Source: Candidatus Nitrosopumilus sp.
Lineage (GTDB): Archaea > Thermoproteota > Nitrososphaeria > Nitrososphaerales > Nitrosopumilaceae
DNA: 17,960 bases
Direction: 5' to 3'
NCBI GenBank assembly: GCA_018674605.1
Contig: JABGZU010000076.1
Coordinates: 1 to 17,960, forward strand
Part shown: piece by piece, positions 8,493-15,137 of the stretch
Layout of the letters: each line of letters starts with the position of its first letter
How positions within the stretch are numbered: position 1 is the stretch's first letter
Program-made: the position numbers and the translations under genes
Notes under the pieces: model-generated
Databases searched by the model: none
Seen by the model: the letters and a program-made list of their open reading frames with translations, nothing else
What the model was told of the DNA's origin: nothing

Positions 8493-8912
8493 TTAGTCTT
8501 GAGAAATTTTTAGAATTTCATCCCAAATAGATTTTGGTACAGGCATTACAGATAATCTTGAAATTCTAACAAGTTCCCAATCTTTAAATTTTTTATTATT
8601 TTTGATTTCAGAAAGTGTTACAGGTCTTTTTAGAGTTTTTTTATATTTTACATCAACGACAATAAAACGTTCAATTTCCTCTTTTGGGTTAGGATAAGGT
8701 TTTGAGATAACTTGCATGATTCCTATTACTTGTCTTTCATCACCAGTATGATAAAAAAAAATTAGATCACCAGATTTCATGTTTCTCATATGTTTTAATG
8801 CTAAATTATTATGAACCCCATCCCAAATAGTTGTCTTATCTTTTTTTAGTTGTTCAAAATTATATCCTCTAGGTCCACTAGGTTCTTGTTTTGCTAACCA
8901 ATAATTCATCAT
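8493..8912 (-). CDS. EVE domain protein (PUA-like fold)
   Basis: The 139-residue protein is a single EVE domain, a PUA-related fold thought to bind modified bases in DNA or RNA. The family signature is visible: NYWLAKQEPSGPRGYNFEQL at the start, then TTIWDGVHNNLALKHMRNMKSGDLIFFYHTG (27-57), the classic W-x-G-V-x-N-x-x-A-x-x-x-L-R-x-M-K-x-G-D block. The middle part RQVIGIMQVISKPYPNP and the C-terminal WELVRISRLSVMPV complete the domain. Two ATG codons are adjacent; either could be the start. It is the first gene of a minus-strand trio with the RAM protein and the HEXXH protein. In bacteria and archaea EVE proteins often sit near restriction or defence genes, but none is visible here. Confidence 0.92.
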   Translation of the reverse strand: MMNYWLAKQEPSGPRGYNFEQLKKDKTTIWDGVHNNLALKHMRNMKSGDLIFFYHTGDERQVIGIMQVISKPYPNPKEEIERFIVVDVKYKKTLKRPVTLSEIKNNKKFKDWELVRISRLSVMPVPKSIWDEILKISQD

Positions 8913-8966
8913 TATGATATTTTAATCATGGCTAACGTTTAATGGTTTTTGAATGGATTTAATGTT

Positions 8967-9130
8967 CCCCGGTTCTGACTCGCAAAATTTCATTGGACAT
9001 AGCCATACGCCTCATCACGTTCTGAAACCGGGGTTGCCCATAATGTAGCACACCTGGGTGAATTAGAAATCATTGGTATCGATTACGATCAGCGTCATCC
9101 TATTCCGTATATGTGCCTGCTCTTGGGCGA
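8967..9130. ncRNA. Candidate structured non-coding RNA (strand unresolved)
   Basis: A 170-base stretch (8961-9130) has about 47% GC by hand count, against roughly 30% in the flanks. It contains long-range complementarity. CCCCGGTT (8967-8974) pairs perfectly with AACCGGGG (9026-9033). Immediately next, TTGCCCA (9034-9040) pairs with TGGGCGA (9124-9130), and inside it GCACA (9048-9052) pairs with TGTGC (9112-9116), leaving a symmetric 7x7 internal loop. The inner part also has a small ATCG-ATTA-CGAT hairpin. The two main helices abut without a gap and could stack. One pair is T-G on plus but A-C on minus, a slight clue for plus-strand transcription; on minus the first helix is followed by A-ACA, recalling an archaeal H/ACA RNA end. 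No RNase P, SRP, 5S or tRNA signature was found. The structure is visible, the RNA identity is inference. Confidence 0.5.
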
Positions 9131-9237
9131 TTAATCATTAGATAAACCTACTAAAAACTATTAAAAATTTATTAAAAAAGAAGTAAAATTTTGTCGTATA
9201 TTTAGAAATTAGAAATCAAAAGAAATTTTTACTTGGA
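9131..9237. other. AT-rich intergenic spacer
   Basis: Very AT-rich spacer between the GC-rich island and the small membrane-protein gene. It has runs such as TTAAAAATTTATTAAAAAAG that could serve as terminator or promoter material on either strand. Apart from the TATA-like element at 9197-9204 I see no gene or repeat in it. Confidence 0.4.
9197..9204 (+). promoter_or_regulatory. TATA-like element before the small membrane-protein gene
   Basis: TATATTTA on the plus strand, about 40-50 nt upstream of the candidate starts at 9238 (TTG) and 9247 (ATG). It would place transcription start around 9226-9230 with a leader of 10-20 nt. Support is compositional only. Confidence 0.35.
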
Positions 9238-9460
9238 TTGATAATTATGATTTTAGGATCATTTGTAATAGTTTTGGATTATCCTCAAGTTCAATATTTC
9301 TATTATTTAGAAAATAATACTTCTCAAATATTAGAAAAAGATAGAATAGAAATTTATCAAAAAATTCTCATCAAATTTAATTGGAATAATACTTTTGGTG
9401 TTAGGAATTTTTTTAATTTTAATATCAATTTTTGAGGGATTTGAAAATAGAATCAGATAA
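9238..9460 (+). pseudogene. Small two-helix membrane protein, apparently frameshifted
   Basis: The frame opening at TTG 9238 (or ATG 9247) encodes a hydrophobic start, ILGSFVIVLDYPQVQYFYYLE, then a polar, charged middle (SQILEKDRIEIYQK) and stops at 9435. Near 9358-9366 (CAAAAAATTC), one fewer base would switch into the next frame, which runs to a stop at 9458-9460. That frame encodes a clean membrane helix, IILLVLGIFLILISIFEGF, ending FENRIR. The reconstructed product is about 73 residues: an N-terminal helix, a charged linker and a C-terminal helix. As it stands the gene is broken or was misread in a six-A run. Its extended end overlaps the convergent pheT end by 36 bases. No family recognised. 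Confidence 0.5.
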
Positions 9461-11074
9461 AGAAATTTCAAATCCAACTACAGGTACACGGATTTTATAA
9501 TTATCAATAATTTTAGAATCAATCTCACCGATAATTCCAATAATATTTTTATTAAAAATAATATTAGCACAATGACCATTTTTAAAACTAGAATCAATTA
9601 CAGTTTTAGTTTCAATTTGAATTCCAAATCCAATTTTTAATACAGTTTGTAACACAGATTTAATTTCAGTGAAATTTGCATCTTTATGAGCACTAATAAC
9701 AGCAAGGTTAGTTTTTTCAGATATTGGATTATCTAAATTAAAAATACTTCCAGTTTCAAACATTTTTTGAGGATAAGATTCATGGATATTTCTTGAAAGA
9801 TTTTCTATTAAACCAGGAAGTATAGAATCACGAAGAATAGTATGCTCCTGACTTTTTGAATCAAGTACAGAAATAATTTTTTTAGAATCTCTATTAGTCA
9901 TATCATATAAGACACGTTTACTACTCAAACTAGAATTCAATGCCTCAAGAAATCCCAATCCAATCATAGTTTGATCTAAAGATTTCAACTGAAGAGATAG
10001 GGGATTAGTCTGACCAATAGTTTGAGAGGGAGATATCGTAGGCTCAAAATTCTGAATGCCGTAACCTAAAGCAACCTCTTCAACTAAATCCATTGGACCA
10101 AAAATATCAAATCTATATGCAGGAATTGAACAAATAATCTTTTTTCCTTTAGATAGTGCAGTTAGTCTAGATTTTTTTAATGAAGTAATTATTTTTGTAG
10201 TATTAAGATTCAAACCAAGAGTTTGATTAATCAAAGAAGGATCAACAATCATTTTCTTTTCTTGAAGTTTAGGTGAAGAATTTTTTACTCCAGAAATTTG
10301 AATATGTTCTAAAGTAAATCCGGCACTTTGTAAAACAGTTGCAACAACTGAAAGCATGTCTTCAGCATCATCTTTATTGATTCCAGTTACTTCAACAAAG
10401 AGATTTTTGGTTTTTGTGGTAACAGTAGTAATTGCAGCATTAATAATTGGAGGAAAAGAAACTGTGTTTTTATTTGCATCCACAATAATTGGTACTTGAG
10501 AAGATTGTCCAAGAAGAGAACCATAATCTTTACCTGTTTCAGTATCACTAAGAATTTTAGAAATTGAAAGTTCTTTTTCAGAATTTAATGGAATAAATTT
10601 ATGATTTTTAGTTGTTGTAGTATAGATTAAAGGAAAAGAAATTTTATCCAAGTCATGTATTCCAATAGAAGATTTTTTTCTTTTTCTTCCAATCCCAAAA
10701 TGAAGATCCTCCTGCATAGTCATTAATTGTTTAATGGTTTTATCATCAATTTTGCCATTTTTAGCAATAATTCCAGTCACGAATGGACGAATTTTGGAGA
10801 CAGTTGGTTTGACAGTTATATGATAATTATTAGATTTTTTGATAGTTAGTTTTACTGAGCCAATTTTTATTCCAAGCAATCCTTGCAAACCAAGTGCAAT
10901 TCCATAATCAGTTGAATAGTCTGGACGATTTGGACTATATTCAATTCGAACTAGATCTTTATCTTCAGATTCAATATCCAATCCTAGAAAAGGTAATGAG
11001 TCAGAAATTTGTTTTTTAGAAACCTTGCCAATCAATTTTTGGAGACGAGAGTAAGATAATTCAATTACTGGCAT
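9425..11074 (-). CDS. pheT: Phenylalanyl-tRNA synthetase beta subunit
   Basis: Structural and tRNA-binding subunit of the alpha2-beta2 PheRS. The 549-residue length is that of archaeal/eukaryotic-type beta subunits, not the roughly 800-residue bacterial type, and no N-terminal EMAP-like tRNA-binding domain is present. It starts MPVIELSYSRLQKLIGK. The segment DIESEDKDLVRIEYSPNRPDYSTDYGIALGLQGLLG (35-70) is highly characteristic. The B3/4 editing region lies at about 90-260, a B5-type domain at about 275-345 (RFDIFGPMDLVEEVALGYG), and the inactive catalytic-like domain follows. The pheS stop overlaps the pheT start by 10 bases, so the pair is translationally coupled. The 3' end meets the small membrane-protein gene tail to tail. 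Confidence 0.95.
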   Translation of the reverse strand: MPVIELSYSRLQKLIGKVSKKQISDSLPFLGLDIESEDKDLVRIEYSPNRPDYSTDYGIALGLQGLLGIKIGSVKLTIKKSNNYHITVKPTVSKIRPFVTGIIAKNGKIDDKTIKQLMTMQEDLHFGIGRKRKKSSIGIHDLDKISFPLIYTTTTKNHKFIPLNSEKELSISKILSDTETGKDYGSLLGQSSQVPIIVDANKNTVSFPPIINAAITTVTTKTKNLFVEVTGINKDDAEDMLSVVATVLQSAGFTLEHIQISGVKNSSPKLQEKKMIVDPSLINQTLGLNLNTTKIITSLKKSRLTALSKGKKIICSIPAYRFDIFGPMDLVEEVALGYGIQNFEPTISPSQTIGQTNPLSLQLKSLDQTMIGLGFLEALNSSLSSKRVLYDMTNRDSKKIISVLDSKSQEHTILRDSILPGLIENLSRNIHESYPQKMFETGSIFNLDNPISEKTNLAVISAHKDANFTEIKSVLQTVLKIGFGIQIETKTVIDSSFKNGHCANIIFNKNIIGIIGEIDSKIIDNYKIRVPVVGFEISLSDSIFKSLKN

Positions 11075-12453
11075 TTTGTGTTACTCCTTAACCATCCCAA
11101 ATTATTATTGTAAAACTCTCTTACATCATCTAAATCATATTTTAACATAGCAATTCTCTCAATACCACCACCCCATGCCAAAACAGGTTTAGTGATTCCA
11201 AGAGGTTTAGTAACTTCAGGTCTAAAAATGCCCATTCCAAATAATTCAATCCACTTTCCTAATTTTTCATTGTAAACCATAGTTTGAAGAGAGGGTTCAG
11301 TGTATGGGAAAAAAGTTGGCCAAAATTTGATTTTAGTAATTCCAATTCGTTTATAGAATTCTCTTTGAATTCCCATTAAATTTCTCAAATTAGCATCTTT
11401 TCCAACAACAATGCCTTCTATTTGATTAAATTCAACAAGATGTTTGTAACTAACTTTTTCATTTCTAAATACACGTCCCAATGAAAAAATTCGTGCTTCA
11501 TCAGGCTTATTTTCAGCTAAATGTTTAATCGTTACACAAGTAGTATGAGTTCTTAAAACCATTTTACGAGCTTCATTGATGTCCCATTGATATCGCCAAT
11601 TTTTCTTATGAGAATCAGAAACTTGTCTAATCTGTTCTGCAGTTCCAATTTTTTTAGCAGAAATATTATCTAAGAAAAAAGTATCTTGTAATTCTCTTGC
11701 AGGGTGATCCTGAGGAGTAAATAAAGCATCAAAATTCCAAAAACTAGATTGAGTCATATTTCCAAATATTTCTGAAAAACCTAGTGTAACAAAAATTTCA
11801 CGTATTTCATCAATGGTGTCTTTTAATGGATGTGTTCTTGCAACAAAAAGTTCAGGCACTTTAGCTTCAACATCTATTGCTCCAGAAATATTTGAAACAT
11901 CAATAGACTTTGCAGAATTAGTTAAACTAATTTTTTTAGATTTTACAATATCTTCAACAATAAAATCAGGACGTTTCAAAAGATCAGTTAAATCAGCAAT
12001 ATCAAGTTCACCTTTGGATAATTTACCACTTCCAATTTGTTGAAGAGTTTTTTCACCAGGTAATATAGAAGGAATTGTTTTGAGAATAATTTCATCAGAG
12101 GAAGTTTCAATCCAATTGTTTTTTCTACACAAACCCATTGCAGGTCCAAAAATGAATCCCAATTGTTTTTGTAAATCAAATAATTTTCTGGGTCCATTTT
12201 TAACTAAATTTAATAATCTTCGTTCAGGTAATCCATTTTCAAAGGAATCTAAACCATTTTTACCCAAACTCAAAGTACTACTTTTTGATTCATCAACTAT
12301 AGCCAAATTTTTTAATTTTAGCCACTCAATTCCACGTCTAATTTGATCTGGTAAAAGTTCAGTAGATTTTTCAAGTGTTTCAGGAGTTTGTAATGGATTT
12401 TCCTTTAAAGAAGCAATAATTTTTTTTTCAATATCATGAAAAACTTGTGACAA
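11065..12453 (-). CDS. pheS: Phenylalanyl-tRNA synthetase alpha subunit, TTG start
   Basis: Catalytic class II subunit of PheRS. In the 462 residues an N-terminal winged-helix region (about 1-110) typical of archaeal and eukaryotic alpha subunits precedes the catalytic core. Motif 1 is around HPLKDTIDEIREIF (208-221), followed by FWNFDALFTPQDHPARE (238-254). Motif 2 is GRVFRNEKV (326-334), and motif 3 is GGGIERIAML (428-437). The start is TTG at 12453: there is no ATG until about residue 106, well inside the protein, and no usable start upstream in frame. A TATA element centred 26 nt upstream implies a leaderless transcript beginning at or beside this TTG. It is first in the pheS-pheT operon and divergent from trpS. 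Confidence 0.95.
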   Translation of the reverse strand: MSQVFHDIEKKIIASLKENPLQTPETLEKSTELLPDQIRRGIEWLKLKNLAIVDESKSSTLSLGKNGLDSFENGLPERRLLNLVKNGPRKLFDLQKQLGFIFGPAMGLCRKNNWIETSSDEIILKTIPSILPGEKTLQQIGSGKLSKGELDIADLTDLLKRPDFIVEDIVKSKKISLTNSAKSIDVSNISGAIDVEAKVPELFVARTHPLKDTIDEIREIFVTLGFSEIFGNMTQSSFWNFDALFTPQDHPARELQDTFFLDNISAKKIGTAEQIRQVSDSHKKNWRYQWDINEARKMVLRTHTTCVTIKHLAENKPDEARIFSLGRVFRNEKVSYKHLVEFNQIEGIVVGKDANLRNLMGIQREFYKRIGITKIKFWPTFFPYTEPSLQTMVYNEKLGKWIELFGMGIFRPEVTKPLGITKPVLAWGGGIERIAMLKYDLDDVREFYNNNLGWLRSNTKCQ

Positions 12454-12475
12454 TAGATCAAAGATCGAAAAAGAC

Positions 12476-12483
12476 TTTTTAAA
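12476..12483. promoter_or_regulatory. Shared symmetric TATA element of pheS and trpS
   Basis: The only strong AT element in the 51-base divergent spacer reads TTTTTAAA on plus and TTTAAAAA on minus. Its centre is about 26 nt from the trpS ATG (12505) and about 26 nt from the pheS TTG (12453), the TATA-to-start distance of archaeal promoters. Both genes would therefore be leaderless or nearly so, and TBP binding in opposite orientations at one site could link their expression. Confidence 0.6.
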
Positions 12484-12504
12484 CCTTAACCCAAGTCATG
12501 TTGA

Positions 12505-13617
12505 ATGCCAGCTGATGAATTCATTGTAACTCCTTGGCATGTTGAAGGAGATATCGATTATGATAAACTAATTAAAAAATTTGGGACTCAAAAAATAACA
12601 CAAGAATTACTTGAGAAAATTAAGAACATAACAAATGAGGATCATTTTATGCTTAGAAGAGGGATATTCTTCTCACATAGAGAAATGAATAGAATTTTAG
12701 AAGATTATGAAAAAGGAAATGAATTTTTTCTGTATACTGGAAGAGGCCCATCAGGTCATACGCACATAGGCCATTTGGTACCATGGGTATTTGCAAAATG
12801 GTTACAAGATAAATTTGATGTAAATTTGTATTTTCAATTAACTGATGATGAGAAATTTTATTCAAAAACAAATTTGACTTTAGAGGAAACTAACAAATTT
12901 GCATATGAAAATGCCCTAGATTTCATAGCATTAGGTTTCAATCCAGAAAAAACAAAAATTATTATCAACACAAAAAATATTCAAACATTATATCCAATTG
13001 CAGCTCAAGTTGCAAAAAAAATTAATTTTTCAAATACAAAAGCAACATTTGGATTTACCAATGAAACAAATATTGGAATGATTTTCTACACATCTTTACA
13101 ATCAGCTCCATGTTTTATAGAAGATAAACCAGTTTTGATACCTTTAGGAGTAGACCAAGATCCACACTTTAGATTAACAAGAGATATTGCACAAAAAATT
13201 GGAAAACAAAAACCAGCATTAATTCACAATATTATGATTCCTGCATTAACAGGGCCTGGAGGAAAAATGTCAGCATCAGATGAGAAGGGAACAATTTACA
13301 CAACAGATACACCAGATATTGTAAAAAAGAAAATTAACAAATTTGCATTTTCAGGAGGACAGCCAGATATTGAGCAACACAGAAAACTAGGTGGAAATCC
13401 AGATATTGATGTATCATATCAATACCTGAGAATATTTTTTGAGCCGGATGATAGCAAATTAAAGAAAATTTATGAAGATTACAAATCAGGAAAATTACTT
13501 TCAGGAGAACTAAAAGAAATTTTAATTGAAAAAATTAATGAATTTCTTAAAATACATCAAGAAAAACGAGAAAAAGCAAAACAGCAAATAGAACAATTTC
13601 TTTTAAAGAATAAATGA
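12505..13617 (+). CDS. trpS: Tryptophanyl-tRNA synthetase
   Basis: Class I synthetase that charges tRNA-Trp, whose gene is at 4471 in the same window. The 370-residue protein is of the archaeal/eukaryotic type. The N-terminal part has FIVTPWHVEG (6-15). TGRGPSGHTHIGHLVPW (78-94) contains the HIGH motif at 87-90, followed by YFQLTDDEKF. The KMSKS loop is KMSAS at 254-258 in GPGGKMSASDEKGT. The C-terminal helical anticodon-binding domain carries FAFSGGQ and DVSYQYLRIFFE. Length and motifs are normal and nothing is missing. The start at 12505 fits a leaderless transcript from the shared TATA element. The stop overlaps the next ATG by 4 bases (ATGA), so the 93-residue protein downstream is likely translationally coupled. 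Confidence 0.97.
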   Translation: MPADEFIVTPWHVEGDIDYDKLIKKFGTQKITQELLEKIKNITNEDHFMLRRGIFFSHREMNRILEDYEKGNEFFLYTGRGPSGHTHIGHLVPWVFAKWLQDKFDVNLYFQLTDDEKFYSKTNLTLEETNKFAYENALDFIALGFNPEKTKIIINTKNIQTLYPIAAQVAKKINFSNTKATFGFTNETNIGMIFYTSLQSAPCFIEDKPVLIPLGVDQDPHFRLTRDIAQKIGKQKPALIHNIMIPALTGPGGKMSASDEKGTIYTTDTPDIVKKKINKFAFSGGQPDIEQHRKLGGNPDIDVSYQYLRIFFEPDDSKLKKIYEDYKSGKLLSGELKEILIEKINEFLKIHQEKREKAKQQIEQFLLKNK

Positions 13618-13895
13618 AAATTAGCATAACATGTGATGATGAATATGAAGCTCAGAAATTAATGAGTCTTATTTTCATAAAAGAAGATAAAGAAACATAC
13701 GTTACAGGAATTTTAAACATTATAAAAAATGAAATGGTTATTTCATTGAAGGATAAATCAGCTCATAGTATTTTACTTAAAGATGAAGAGAATGTTGAAA
13801 AATTTGCAGATTTTATACAATCAGTAATAGACAAAGAACATAATTTGATATCAACAAAAAAGATTAAATCAATTATTGAAATTACCAAAGAATAA
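13614..13895 (+). CDS. Small hypothetical protein coupled to trpS
   Basis: A 93-residue acidic and lysine-rich protein with no signal or membrane segment and only one cysteine. Its ATG overlaps the trpS stop in ATGA, a strong sign that it is real and co-translated. The secondary-structure pattern reads as beta (KISITC), helix (DEYEAQKLMSLIF), beta hairpin (TGILNIIKNEMVISLKD), then helix (ENVEKFADFIQSVID). This beta-alpha-beta-beta-alpha outline and size resemble the KEOPS subunit Pcc1, which would fit a tRNA-related neighbourhood. I do not see enough identity to claim it, so it is given as hypothetical with Pcc1-like as a possibility. Confidence 0.8.
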   Translation: MKISITCDDEYEAQKLMSLIFIKEDKETYVTGILNIIKNEMVISLKDKSAHSILLKDEENVEKFADFIQSVIDKEHNLISTKKIKSIIEITKE

Positions 13896-13911
13896 TAAAA
13901 TAAGTTAAAAA

Positions 13912-14679
13912 TTATCTAGGGAAATATTTACTTCTTTTAGAATTAGATCTTGGACGTTCTTCTTGGGGTTTAGGAGTAGGTTTAACAGTATCATTACAAT
14001 TTGAGCAGAATACTTTAAGTTCCTTCTTAGCAATATCAGGTGCAGAAATATATTTTCCCCAAGATGCAGCTTTAGTACCACGTCTAGTATCACCAGATAA
14101 ATGATTATCATTTGCATCACAAATACCTAAAGATCGTTCATCATTAGAGCCACAACTAGAACAAGTTTTTCCACCTAAAATTTCATATAATTTTTTTTGT
14201 AATGATTCATTGAATTTAGCAGAACCACCAGAATAGAAACTTTCTTGTTTTCTCAAAAGTTTATCACTTTTTCCTCTACTTGATCTAGAATTATCTCTTG
14301 AATTTCTTGAACCTCTGTCGTCTCTTGAATATCTTGAACCTCTGTCGTCTCTTGATGGTCTATCATCACCAGAATCATCTGGTTTGTATTTTCTAAAACA
14401 ATCACTACAGTAAACGGGTTTATCATTTCTTGGAACAAATGGAACTGTACATTCAACATTGCAATCAGAACAAGTTACAGTTGTATCTTGTCTATCGTTA
14501 TCTCTTGAATTTCTTGAACCTCTGTCGTCTCTAGAATATCTTGAACCTCTGTCGTCTCTAGAATATCTTGAACCTCTGTCGTCTCTAGAATTTCTAAAAG
14601 AACGTGATGGTCTATCATCACCAGAAGAATTACGATTAGGGTATTTTTTATCAGAATGTTTTGATCGATATAGGTCCAT
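13912..14679 (-). CDS. Repeat-rich zinc-finger protein (CxxC-x17-CxxC plus HNH-like zinc site)
   Basis: A 255-residue, very basic, low-complexity protein. Two Arg/Asp/Ser/Gly repeat blocks (31-60 and 109-130) are built from a nine-residue unit SRDDRGSRY/N. They flank a zinc finger with Cys70, Cys73, Cys91 and Cys94, that is CxxC-x17-CxxC, a spacing known as a small archaeal and bacterial zinc-finger domain. A helical segment (about 151-168) leads to a second site: Cys173/Cys176 (TCSSCG) and Cys225/Cys228 (VFCSNCND). Between them SLGICDANDNHLSGD and a Trp recall a degenerate HNH fold without an obvious complete active site. The Arg-rich repeats suggest nucleic-acid binding, as in RGG proteins; this is inference. 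Convergent with the 93-aa gene (16-base gap). Confidence 0.85.
   Translation of the reverse strand: MDLYRSKHSDKKYPNRNSSGDDRPSRSFRNSRDDRGSRYSRDDRGSRYSRDDRGSRNSRDNDRQDTTVTCSDCNVECTVPFVPRNDKPVYCSDCFRKYKPDDSGDDRPSRDDRGSRYSRDDRGSRNSRDNSRSSRGKSDKLLRKQESFYSGGSAKFNESLQKKLYEILGGKTCSSCGSNDERSLGICDANDNHLSGDTRRGTKAASWGKYISAPDIAKKELKVFCSNCNDTVKPTPKPQEERPRSNSKRSKYFPR
14290..14355 (-). repeat. Second in-gene 27-bp repeat block (two units)
   Basis: Two copies of the 27-bp unit encoding SRDDRGSRY and SRDDRGSRN, nearly identical in bases to the first block except for serine codon changes (TCA for TCT). The block follows a second GDDRPSR segment, so the whole module GDDRPSR plus repeats appears duplicated on both sides of the zinc finger. 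Confidence 0.85.
14500..14589 (-). repeat. In-gene tandem repeat, 27-bp unit, three copies plus partial
   Basis: Three successive 27-bp units encode SRDDRGSRY, SRDDRGSRY and SRDDRGSRN, followed by a partial SRDN. The base sequence is almost identical between units, so the expansion is recent or actively homogenised. It is in frame and part of the zinc-finger gene, not an intergenic array. Confidence 0.9.
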
Positions 14680-14752
14680 TTTATAATAAAGTTGAGAGAT
14701 GTTGGATATAGATACTTAGATCTCTAATTTGTGCCTAGAATACAAAAAATCG

Positions 14753-15082
14753 TTAAACTAGAGATTTATCCATTTCTATGGACATTAATTCTTGAACTTT
14801 AAGAAAATATAATTTAGTAGAATATGGCATATCATTCAAATTATTATCAACTGCAATCATAAAATATCTAACAGCTCGTTTAGAAATATCTAAATTAAAT
14901 TTCATTGTAAGAACAGGATCTTGATGGACTTTGATTTTATCTTGTAACCAAGGTGGAGCCATATCAATTGTTTCTTCAATTATTTTGTTATACCAAAATG
15001 AAAGATTTTCAGGTTGAAGACCTTGTTTAAGATGAGATACATCAGTATCTATTTTTTTCATCATGTGATTAATTATAGTCAT
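14753..15082 (-). CDS. Hypothetical helical protein
   Basis: No family recognised. The product has 109 residues if it starts at 15082. Internal ATGs at residues 7 and 8 are also possible and would trim the little-conserved-looking MTIINH. It appears mostly helical, with LSFWYNKIIEETIDMAPPWLQDKI (27-50) and a C-terminal amphipathic run through SKRAVRYFMIAVDNNLNDMPYSTKLYFLKVQELM. It has no cysteines, no signal peptide and no membrane segment. It follows coaD on the same strand after a 55-base gap and precedes the zinc-finger gene, so a shared transcript is possible. It is probably a conserved lineage protein. Confidence 0.75.
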   Translation of the reverse strand: MTIINHMMKKIDTDVSHLKQGLQPENLSFWYNKIIEETIDMAPPWLQDKIKVHQDPVLTMKFNLDISKRAVRYFMIAVDNNLNDMPYSTKLYFLKVQELMSIEMDKSLV

Positions 15083-15137
15083 AAAGAGGAATCTAAAAAT
15101 TTCATTTTATTTAGATTACTCAAAATACTGTAAGCTG

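Noticed and set aside
8493..8912. Defence island around the EVE-domain gene
   Set aside because: No restriction, methylase, toxin or nuclease gene lies nearby; the neighbours look like housekeeping or small conserved genes.
9012..9018. Box C/D sRNA (GTGATGA on minus)
   Set aside because: No properly placed D box (CTGA) follows on the same strand at a usual distance, so the C-box match alone is not enough.
8961..9130. RNase P RNA, SRP RNA or 5S rRNA in the GC-rich island
   Set aside because: On minus, a CAGAACC segment recalls the RNase P 3' core, but no GGAAAG-type 5' core is present. The SRP tetraloop region and 5S conserved blocks are also absent on both strands.
11813..12346. Overlapping open frames on both strands within pheS
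   Set aside because: They are shadows of the well-supported pheS frame with no motif or start signal of their own.
14290..14589. CRISPR-like array from the 27-bp repeats
   Set aside because: The repeats are in frame, contiguous without unique spacers, and part of a protein-coding gene.
14459..14686. Plus-strand open frame across the repeats (75 codons, Leu/Ser/Glu repeats)
   Set aside because: It is the mirror of the repeat-coding zinc-finger gene; the minus frame has zinc motifs and the proper length.
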